A stretch of DNA of 64,000 nt, taken from contig JAFISE010000104.1 of the NCBI GenBank assembly GCA_022560025.1, forward strand, positions 1 to 64,000. Reading direction: 5' to 3'. A model generated the notes under the pieces. That model worked only from the letters and a program-made list of their open reading frames with translations, made no database searches and was not told where the DNA came from. Origin of the DNA: Stagonosporopsis chrysanthemi. Lineage: Eukaryota > Ascomycota > Dothideomycetes > Pleosporales > Didymellaceae. Of the stretch, positions 55,573-64,000 are shown one piece after another. Position numbers and translations under genes: made by a program. The stretch's first letter is position 1. Every line of letters begins with the position of its first letter.

Positions 55573-58172
55573 GTTGAGTACAGCTCTCGACCTGCTCTTC
55601 TTGAGGATTATCGGCAGTGAGCAAAAGATGGTGATTTTTTCATCACTGGGAAACGGACCGTGTTAAGGGCAAATAAACTTTCGACCTTGTGCAGGTTTAC
55701 CTTCTACGTCAGATGGCCAGGGCTCTGTTTGTGCGGCGCAGACCCAGGGAGTGGGGACAAAACTTCCATTGTGACAGCCATCACCTAATCCCGGTCTTAG
55801 GCCCTTGGATGTTGAAGTGTTGGTCAGACGTGTCTGATGTCAGGATCATCCGTCAGTGATGGCGTTTGACATCAGTTCAATGAGAATAGAAATTGTTTGT
55901 TTGTTGGAGAAAGGAAGGGTTTCAAGCGCATTCACAGGCAAATGGCGTCTGTCTCAACGTGTTGGTGGTTGGTGGTTGGTGGTCTTCAAACCTGGTACGT
56001 GAACAATGAACTTGATTGCTGTTGGTGTCGATGTCATCCGTGGAAAGCGCGTGACGAGAGGCCTATCCCGCGCTGTCAAGGGTTGACAATCTGGTCACAC
56101 AATAAGACACGACGGAATGCAATTCGATGGTGAGCGAGAGGGGACAGGCGAACTTGGACCCGATCGAGAGAAGCAGTTGTGAAGTTTGACTACTTCGGGA
56201 TGTGCGTCTGGAAAGTCGTGACAACACATGGGCTGTGCAGCAGCCTTTACTGGAGAATGGGCAGTCGCGGCAGGTGCAGCCGGGCCGCTACAAAACTTAC
56301 TTGTGCTGGCACGGGCACGTTGCATCGACGTCGTCAACCGCTATGCTGGTCAGATGAGGCTCGCCAACAGGCCGTATCATAAACGATAAGTAGAACATAG
56401 CGCTGCTGGGTTGCTCAGACGATGGGCTTGTTTGTTGTGCTGTACATAGTCCCAAGAACCGACATCAGAAAGATCGGCAACACATTTCGACATGGACAGC
56501 AGCACACGGGTCGTGCAACTGTGAGCTGCGAGCCCGGCCTGCTACCGTGTGCACGTTGCTGCAGACTGCGCATTTGGAGCGCAGAAGCGCTGCAACCGCA
56601 GACGCCGCAGAGCAGATGGTGGGCGCGTGCATGCTCTCAGGCCCGCTCCGTCTTCATTCGGAAACAAGCCCGTTCCGGCAGCTACGACGGTTCGATGGAA
56701 GAGGACCGAGATGTCCCGTTCCCGTATGTAGGATGGCAGAGTGTCTTCGGAAGAAGACATACGCGCTGCCGACCAGATTGCTCCTCAGTCAGTCTCTTGC
56801 TTCGGATGTAGTAATGCACATCAACAGCAGCCACATGCCGCTGTCTCCTCCGACAGGTGGTGTTGATTGGATAACGCCAACGACGCGGTAGCAGCCCCGC
56901 ACTGTAGTGGATTTGCCTTGAAGTAGTCTACGATGAAGGAGGGCAGAGCTGATCACGCTGCCAACTGACGATTGCATCCTCCTGCCGGAGACGGACGGCG
57001 CAGACGTCGTGGCCTATGCGGGCATGGTTAGGCCCAGGGTGGGTGGGGGGGGAGGGGGGGTGTAGGATGGCATGGCATGCATCTCTTCTGAACTCTGCTG
57101 CAGCCATGCGTCTGGCAGAGCTGATCGTCAGGCTGCGAACGCGGCGGTTCGCAGGCGCTGGATGCAGACGGCCAGCTGGCTGCGCGTGGCCAGCTGCGGT
57201 TGCTGGGTATATCAGAGCACAGAGAGGGATCTCAGCCAAGGGTCCACGTGCGGCTGACAGGGAGACAAGTGCGGCATGGCGGGAATTTATGTGGCCCTGT
57301 AACGAAGGGCTGTTGGTGGTGCTCGACGACAGTCACATCGCTAGCGCAGGCTGCATTGGCCTGCGTCTCCCGCAAAATGGAGCATGGCCTGCAGCTGCCA
57401 CAAACGTCATGCCCGCAAACTCTGACCCTGTGCACGTCGCCGTCGCCGGACGGCGGTTGCAGACTGGCGGTGCTGGAGGTGCAAGACACGACGGCCATGG
57501 CGCTGTGAGACTGCTGTGGGTCGCCGTGCCCGCCGTGCCCGCCGTGCCAGCGTAAGAGCCGGCAGCGCAGTGGACGCCGGCCCATCAGTTGATTGCGTGC
57601 GCGAACTCGAGGCTAACTGCATCTTTCAATCTCCCTCCGCTCCTCACGACCCACGGGCCTGAGCGCTTGGCCAGGGTTAGCGTGTCGACTAATATGTATG
57701 TGAGGAATATCCCCCTTCGAACCCGCTCCGCGAGTCTCCCCGTACCAACGCTTCCTTGACTCCCGCTCAGCTGTGCTGCCCCTCGGTCACTTCGCCTGCA
57801 TCTCTGTGGAGCGAAGCTGCAAACCGCCGTCGTTCCTTTTTGCTGCGTCTACGTCGAGTCTCGAGTCTGGAGTTGCATTTCTCGGTAAGCGGCAGCGCCC
57901 TATCTCAACCATCTCCGCAACTTTAGGAGCGCGCCAAAAATTCTGCGCCTCCGCGTCTCGATCTCATTTCCCGCCCCCATTCCGTGCATACTTTCGCCCG
58001 ACCGACCGACTCCGCTCTTTTACCCTGCAATTGACTGTCTCTCTCTGACACGGTGTGCAGCAGGGCTTTGCTGCTCTCTCGGAACATCTCCATCCGTCTC
58101 AGACTGCCGCCCCCAAAGACCGCCGACCGACAACCACGCCCGCCGCCGTAACGAATTCACTTTCCGCCGGCC
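55573..58172. other. Interval of 2.6 kb without a recognised gene
   Basis: Several open frames of 60-180 codons exist at 56.4-57.6 kb on both strands, but they overlap one another and have no recognisable motif; I regard them as chance frames in GC-rich DNA. About 57.7-58.17 kb is pyrimidine-rich and probably the promoter and leader of the next gene. Confidence 0.5.
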
Positions 58173-59697
58173 ATGTCCTACTACAACGACGCCTCCTGGC
58201 CTGCGCCTGCCCCCGGCCGCCAACCGTCATGGGAGCAGCCGCAGCCACCTTCCCGCTCAGGTACCGGGCACAGTGTATACAGCCGCGGCAGGACACCGAG
58301 TAACATGGATTCAGGCGCCAGCTCGACCGTGAACCGGGACGAGGCCAACGCGTTTGTCGCGCAGTTTGACGGTACGTCGTAGCGAGAGGTGGGCGTTGGA
58401 CGTGTCAGTACTGTGTTGGGCAGCTACCACCGGTGGCAGCACATGGCAGGGGCACGCTTCTCGACATGGGTCAAGGAATTGACTAACACACCCTCTGCAG
58501 AAGTCGAGCGCGCCGCTGAGAACCTCGCCAAGGGTGGAAAGCCATTTGGCGGTTTCCCTCCAGCGCCGACCCCATCGGGTGGCAGCCGCCGCGAGTCGAT
58601 GCCCGTGATGGGTGGTCCACGTCCGTATCACGAGCAGCAGCCGCCACAGCCTCAGCAGCCACAGCAGCAAGGTACGCCAGCACAGCAACATTAAACCGAG
58701 AACCTCGACTGACCGACGCAGACGCTCGCTACGGTGGCCAGCAGCGCCACCACTCGGTCAGTGAGTACGACGGCATGCGCTCCCACTCGGCCTCGAACGC
58801 GCAGGGCTTCTACCAGAACCAGCGCTTTGTGCCCCGACCGAACGACGCGGACCAGATGGCACAGGCGAAGCGACGGATGGCTGCTCAGCGCGAGCGTGAG
58901 CTGCGCAACTACCACCAGGAGCAGCAATATCACAGAAGTAAGGACTCAGAGTCAGGGCAACAATAGAGGCAGGACAGTGGTTGACTAGGATAATAGACGT
59001 TTCGGGATCTGGATCCAAATCGGACCGCTCCATGAGCCCCAATACCATGAATGAAGACGACCGCCGCGAACTCATCGCTCGCCAGCATCGTGCCCTGTAC
59101 GGCGAGAACTCAGCCCTCTACAGTAACAACCCCACCTCCAGCCAGGACGTCCGAGTCCAGTCCGCCGGCGCTAACCGCGGAGCCTCGCCTCTGGCCTTCG
59201 ACCCCTTTGGCACGCAGGCACAGACCATGACCGGCGAGTCCACTGTTCAAATGCCCCCACGAGCTGACAAGGACGCGGCAAGTGGAGCACAGGAGACCCG
59301 GTCCAACAGCAACTCGTCGCCTTCTCACCAGAACCCGGCCTTTGGTCTCTTTGAGGCGCAACAGGCTAGCCGCACCTCCAACTCGTCCCCTGGCGCCTCT
59401 CCTCCCGTTGCTGGGCCTAACAAGGCCAACGGATCTGGTGTCGCACCAATTGGCACGCGCCCTACTTCTAGCCAGCATCAGCCGGCTGGTGCCTCCCTCG
59501 GCAAGCGGGCCACTACACCTCTCCCTTCGCCGCTCAGCTACAATGCTTACAATGTCAGCGAACAGAAAAATGTCGCTACTACATCTTCTTCTTTGAACCC
59601 TTCGTCGACGATCACCGACAAGGGTGCTGCTATCTGGAACAACGGCCCCTGGGGCAACACATCCAATCAGGGTGTTCAGGCCTCGGTCTGGGGCTGA
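58173..59697 (+). CDS. Uncharacterised low-complexity (Pro/Gln/Ser-rich) protein
   Basis: Not recognised. Exons 58173-58371, 58501-58671, 58722-58937, 58997-59697 (introns 129, 50 and 59 nt), 428 residues; all junctions keep frame, which supports a real gene. It starts MSYYNDASWPAPAPGRQPSW. A short helical segment follows (NRDEANAFVAQFDE, VERAAENLAKGGKPFGG), then Gln/Pro repeats, a second helical, Arg/Gln-rich part (DQMAQAKRRMAAQRERELRN) and a long Ser/Pro/Asn-rich tail ending IWNNGPWGNTSNQGVQASVW. The composition suggests an intrinsically disordered, possibly RNA-associated or regulatory protein; this is inference. Confidence 0.8.
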
Positions 59698-60476
59698 ACG
59701 GAGTTTTGATTAGGGAGTCTTGATGCACATCCGGAGTTTCTGCATTTAAGGTGTCCTAGGCATTCGTGTCGGCTTTCCAATGAATATCCACAGGTGGAAA
59801 ACAGGTTATGGGTGGTCGGCGAACAATTACCCTGGGTTCCAGTTATGCTTCTACGGCGCGTTTGTCTGCATCTGGGTCTGGCTGGAGATGATATACCATT
59901 CACGTGTGGGTTACATGGGGTGTTCATTTGTGAGGTCAAGGTTGACCTCGGTTCTTTCGCTTTATGGGTCGCTTTATGGGTCGGTTGGTGGGGAGTTTTT
60001 GCGGTTTTTTGTCCTTTATGCTTCAAGTACTAGTCTCACGACATGATTGGGCTCGGCTGGGGATGTCTGCGACATGGGTTGGCGAATTTGCTCCAACTCT
60101 TGTAATCTTGAGACGCTACGGTTGGCACATCTGGGAACAATGCGAAAAAGTGGTATTCGGGCTACTTTGCTTAGGAATGAGTGAGGCCGATGGTAGAGTG
60201 AGCTGTGGACTCTGAGCTTCAGCCAATCACGCCTTGACCATCTGTTGCAGTCCGGGGTAACGCAGGGCCGATGAAAGGGACGTGGTGAAATGCTGCGTCT
60301 GTGCATTTGCGGTCGCGCTAAGCTAACCCTGACCCCGGCTCGCAGCTTCCAGAAGCGTGGCCTCTCGTTAGCAAGAGCCCCCGACGAGCAACCATCACTA
60401 CAACCCTCACACGTCCACCACCTCCAACGTCGCTCCTTCGGTCTTCTCCTCCCGGTTTCTACAGCACTCAAACAAC
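59698..60476. other. Intergenic region
   Basis: 3' region of the previous gene and promoter/leader of Sec61 beta. No gene seen. Confidence 0.6.
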
Positions 60477-61274
60477 ATGGTGAGCTCATAATCTTTCTTT
60501 GGTCAATTGGACACTGCGTGATGCGCACAAAGGACAGATGGCTGCTGGTCGTGCAAACGCAACCGCAATTATTGACAGCGACGCAATGCCTCATGGCGAC
60601 AACAGCGGTCGTGCGTCCTCCTATCGTGCTGGGCGCTGTTCTATTGCTTCTCGTTCAGGCCACTCAGTGCGATGTCTAGGTGTTCATGAGTCGCATGCTA
60701 CAAGCAACAACTTCAGTGCACAGCAACTAACACCTTTCCCACAGTCTGCACCCCGCCCCACCTCCCCCGTCAACAATGGCGCGTCCGGCTCGACAACAGC
60801 GCGCCCTGCGTCTCCCAAGCCTCCAGGTGGCCCTGCCACCGTCATGCGCAGGAAGGCCGCTGCCGACCGCGCTGAGAAGGTCTCCAACCAGCGACCAAGC
60901 AGCACAAGGGCCGCCGGTGCCGGTGGTAGCTCAAGCACTATGCTGAGTGAGTTTTCTATCCTAGCCTTGATGGCTTTCCACCAAGAGAGTTGGTGCAGCG
61001 TACACCGCAGCAGCAAGTTGCTTGGAAGAACCAAGGGCAAAACAGCTTCCACAGTGAGCTGCGCAGTCGAGCAATGCTGACATGTACTGATAGGGCTGTA
61101 CACTGACGAGTCCCCCGGTCTCAAGGTTGATCCGGTCGTTGTCATGACTCTGTCTGTTGTCTTCATCTTCAGCGTTGTTGCTCTGCACGGTATGTTAAAT
61201 GCACGCCTCCATTCTCCTCATAGCTAATCAGCCCTCCAGTCATGGCCAAGGTGGCTCGCCGTTTCACTGCATAA
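60477..61274 (+). CDS. SBH1: Sec61 beta subunit of the ER translocon
   Basis: Tail-anchored subunit of the protein-conducting channel. Exons 60477-60479, 60745-60946, 61094-61189, 61240-61274 (introns 265, 147 and 50 nt), 111 residues. The first exon is just the ATG; splicing gives MSAPRPTSPVNNG. The cytosolic part is Ser/Pro/Ala-rich, with the conserved RPASPKPPGGPATVMRRKAA and SSTMLRLYTDESPGLKVDP, followed by the single membrane helix (VVVMTLSVVFIFSVVALHVM) and a short basic end. This is the expected length and domain order for the family. Confidence 0.95.
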
Positions 61275-62618
61275 TTTACCCGCCGTCGTATCCTTCTCTA
61301 TACCACCAATAAATTTCGCTCGCTGAGCGCTGAGCACTGACCGTGCCACGACACCTATACCTCGCGTCTTTTTTTTCTTCCGTTCAACGGCTCATTGCTT
61401 GGGAAGACTGGAAAAGCATATGATTCGATATCTGATACCTGATGTGTGCATGGGGCCATTTGGGTTACGCTTGTCTTGGGAATCCACATGCTGTATAATA
61501 GGTCTACAAATGAACCGGATTCTGATCGAAAAGCCACATCATGACCTCGCTGTGATCCAGATGACGAACAACCTTCAAAGCGCGGATTACTTCAACACAG
61601 TGACACATGATGTCCAGTGTATTGCTTACTCTAGACGGAAGCACTCCAACCCTCCTTGTATATGCTTCACTTCAGTGGGGTACCACGCTGACCTAGCTGA
61701 CTTGCTGCCTCAATTCCACCTTGGTAGGCAAAGCTGAGTCTTGCCAGGCTTGAATGCTTCTAAGGCAAGGAAGACTACTACATAATATATCATATGCCAT
61801 CAAACAAGGAAGGGACTGGTCTTAAAGCAAGTTCGTGCTCAAGATTCTGTGTCGACACATTGTAGTGCTCGTGATACTCTCAGCCTTCCCGCAAACTTAA
61901 CGCCACAAGCAGCAACCCCACCGTTCCTGGGTGTCACTACCGCCTAGATGATTACAAGGGGGGACCATGAACGAACAAGAATACGAGTGTCGGTGTCGGT
62001 GTCGATTACATGGTTACCAATAGAATCTGTTAGAAGTAGGTACTGACCACTGAAAAATCTCCAGAAATCTCGGTGTGGCAACCGATATTCTCATTCATTC
62101 ATACTGTAGGTCCGCCTTGTAGACGGTCCAGGCTGGACTTGTCCGTTATAAAACCGTTACAGTGGAAGGACCGACTCAACGTCTACATAGCTCTCGAGTC
62201 GTGGCGTTTGAAATGATTGCGTCATGCTTACCTTCGGTCCGCAATGTCGCTGAGCAGAGCCCACAAACACTTCATCATACCGCACCAATCGCTCTTGAAG
62301 ACGCTGCTATATGAACTAACACCTTGCTTCGGAAAAGTAGCGGATTATAATGCTTAGCAATTGAGTCTACACACTGCAAGGGCACCCTGAAAAGTTCTTG
62401 CCGGTCGACGCATCTAGAAGCCGATGTTCACCGCATCTCGAGCGCTGGAGCCGCTAGAACCTCACCTGGTAATCGCAAGCAGTCTTCGTTGCGGGTTTGT
62501 GTAATAATTTGTAAGATCTGCACTTTGTCATAGATATACTCTGCTGCTGTCCCGCGCTCCAGTCCGTTATTCACTCTCCCCACTCCACGGTCAACTTCAA
62601 CCTCCAAACTCACAAACA
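61275..62618. other. Interval without a recognised gene
   Basis: No supported coding frame. Right end should hold the promoter of the oxidoreductase gene. Confidence 0.55.
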
Positions 62619-63671
62619 ATGCCTGGCCAACAAGCTCAGCAATGGGTTCTGTCGAACCCTCCCACCGCCGACCCGGTCCTTGAGGGTGACAACGCTACCT
62701 TCAAGCTCGAGAACACCACACTCCCCGAGCTCGGTGCCGATCAGATTCTCGTCAAGACGCTTTACTTATCTAACGACCCTGCACAGCGCGGATGGATCCA
62801 GAAAGGCATGGATCCGGAGCGTCTCTACGTTCCTCCCGTCAAGGAGGGCGAGGTCATGCGCTCGTTCGGTATCGGAGAGGTCATCGAGTCGACCTCCGAC
62901 AGCTTGAAGAAGGGCACACTTGTTAGCGGTACGCTGGGATGGACAAATTATGGCGTCATCAACGCGAGCGAGGTTCGCGCCGTCGCTGCTGATGAGAAGG
63001 CTGGCATTCGCGTCACCAGCTACCTTGGCTCCCTCGGTGGCACAGGCCTCACAGCATATTATGGAATCGTGGACGTAGTGCGCACAACCAAGGACGACGT
63101 TGTTGTCGTATCAGGCGCTGCTGGTGCTACTGGTAGCATGGTCGTCCAGATTGCCAAGAACCTGATCGGCTGCAAGAAGGTCATTGGTATCGCCGGTGGC
63201 GAGAAGAAGTGCAAGTGGGTTGAGAGCCTCGGAGCCGATGTGTGCGTAGACTACAAGTCGGCTACCTTCCAGGAGGACCTGAAGAAGGCCACTGAGGGCT
63301 TTGTCGACGTCTACTTCGACAACGTCGGTGGTGAGATGCTCGACCTCATGCTCTCGCGTATCAAGAAGTTCGGTCGTGTCGCTGCCTGCGGTGCTATCGC
63401 CACATACAACGACCCTACCGTTGGCATCAAGAACTGGTTCGAGATTATCGCCAACAGACTGGAGATCAGGGGTTTTATCGTCATTGATGGATTGAACAAG
63501 GCTGGAGAAATGCTCGCAGCGATCAGTCAGGGCGTTAAGGATGGCAAGATCAAGATCGATCCCGAGAGCGAGACTGTCGTGCCTACAAAGTTTGAGGATG
63601 TGCCCAAGACCTGGACAACACTTTTCTCAGGAGGAAACCAGGGCAAGCTTATCACAGAAATCAAGTGGTAG
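62619..63671 (+). CDS. MDR-family NADP-dependent oxidoreductase (prostaglandin reductase / leukotriene B4 12-hydroxydehydrogenase type)
   Basis: Intronless, 350 residues. Probably reduces the C=C bond of alpha,beta-unsaturated aldehydes or ketones with NADPH. N-terminal domain: WVLSNPPTADPVLEGDN, ILVKTLYLSNDPAQRGWI, VMRSFGIGEVIES, lacking the catalytic zinc ligands. Cofactor domain: DVVVVSGAAGATGSMVVQIA, then GCKKVIGIAGGEKKCKWV and DVYFDNVGGEMLDLML; the YFDNVGG motif is diagnostic of this zinc-free group. Ends KLITEIKW. A detoxification role is inferred. Confidence 0.92.
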   Translation: MPGQQAQQWVLSNPPTADPVLEGDNATFKLENTTLPELGADQILVKTLYLSNDPAQRGWIQKGMDPERLYVPPVKEGEVMRSFGIGEVIESTSDSLKKGTLVSGTLGWTNYGVINASEVRAVAADEKAGIRVTSYLGSLGGTGLTAYYGIVDVVRTTKDDVVVVSGAAGATGSMVVQIAKNLIGCKKVIGIAGGEKKCKWVESLGADVCVDYKSATFQEDLKKATEGFVDVYFDNVGGEMLDLMLSRIKKFGRVAACGAIATYNDPTVGIKNWFEIIANRLEIRGFIVIDGLNKAGEMLAAISQGVKDGKIKIDPESETVVPTKFEDVPKTWTTLFSGGNQGKLITEIKW

Positions 63672-63746
63672 GCTGCTAAGTATTACGACAAGCAACAGCA
63701 ATTTAATGTAAGACTATGTTTGACGTCGACCGCTGCAACCAGAATT

Positions 63747-64000
63747 TCAAAGTCCATTCACTCCATTGGCACTATTTCCTTTTGCATCACTCTTCACAGG
63801 CACTGGCTGAGCCAACGACCTCCTCAGATCCTGCGCCCAGCTCAGCGCCCCCTGCGCAAAGATCTCCCCACCAGCCTCAAGTTCATTCCCACCGTCTAGT
63901 AACAGCGTCCTCACGACAACCTTCTCGGGCATCGCATCCTGATGATGATAAACATGGCTGGTACACCTTGGGCAGAAAAAACAATGCACGTCCTTCCCAC
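63747..64000 (-). CDS. GFA/CENP-V-like zinc protein, C-terminal part (cut by window end)
   Basis: Open from the window edge to the stop at 63747; 83 visible codons. HCFFCPRCTSHVYHHQDA carries a CxxC pair typical of the glutathione-dependent formaldehyde-activating (GFA) / CENP-V fold, followed by VVVRTLLLDGG as in that family. Tail: hydrophilic, ending NSANGVNGL. The rest of the domain, with the other zinc ligands, lies beyond 64000. Confidence 0.75.
   Translation of the reverse strand, partial: GKDVHCFFCPRCTSHVYHHQDAMPEKVVVRTLLLDGGNELEAGGEIFAQGALSWAQDLRRSLAQPVPVKSDAKGNSANGVNGL

Noticed and set aside
57016..57555. 179-codon plus-strand frame
   Set aside because: Compositionally biased, overlaps competing frames on both strands, no motif and no supporting splice structure.

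Overview
The window comes from a filamentous ascomycete (Pezizomycotina; a Dothideomycete is my guess, not shown). The signs are many genes split by short introns (mostly 43-160 nt) with GTRNGT donors and CTRAY branch points, typical fungal families (Zn2Cys6 factors, hybrid histidine kinase, LAM-type GRAM/VASt protein), an arginine attenuator peptide ahead of the CPS-A small subunit gene, and a transposon inactivated almost entirely by C:G-to-T:A transitions, the signature of repeat-induced point mutation (RIP).

Layout. 0-4 kb: 3' part of a Sec7/PH Arf-GEF. 4-6.4 kb: gene-free DNA packed with pentamer microsatellites and one MITE. 6.4-14.4 kb: Baeyer-Villiger-type monooxygenase, a truncated secreted inorganic pyrophosphatase, and a hybrid histidine kinase on the minus strand. 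14.4-20.1 kb: a transposon-rich gap holding a solitary MITE and a nest, in which a RIP-killed Fot1/pogo element (16102-17953) sits inside a Harbinger-like element (15783-18114). 20.1-27.5 kb: alpha/beta hydrolase, citrate synthase (minus) and an MFS transporter flanked by two inverted copies of the same MITE. 28-44 kb: protein kinase (minus), a long low-complexity coiled-coil protein (minus), Cdc42 (minus), a regulator with two tandem Zn2Cys6 clusters, the ARG2/CPA1 gene with its upstream regulatory peptide, and a MIT-like coiled-coil protein (minus). 44-52 kb: a LAM-type sterol-transfer protein divergent from the MIT-like gene, then a Zn2Cys6 regulator (minus). 52-64 kb: a four-span membrane protein, an F-box protein (minus), an uncharacterised low-complexity protein, Sec61 beta, an MDR oxidoreductase and the C-terminal end of a GFA/CENP-V-like protein (minus).

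Most genes are housekeeping or regulatory and unrelated to each other; I see no biosynthetic cluster. Functional links are local: the 24-residue upstream peptide should control translation of the arginine-specific carbamoyl phosphate synthetase, and Sec7, Cdc42, LAM and Sec61 beta are general membrane-trafficking or secretion genes. The most notable structures are the intron-split attenuator uORF, the nested RIP-degraded transposons, the three-copy MITE family and the double Zn2Cys6 protein. Exon boundaries were worked out by hand from splice consensus and reading frame; no search or alignment program was used.
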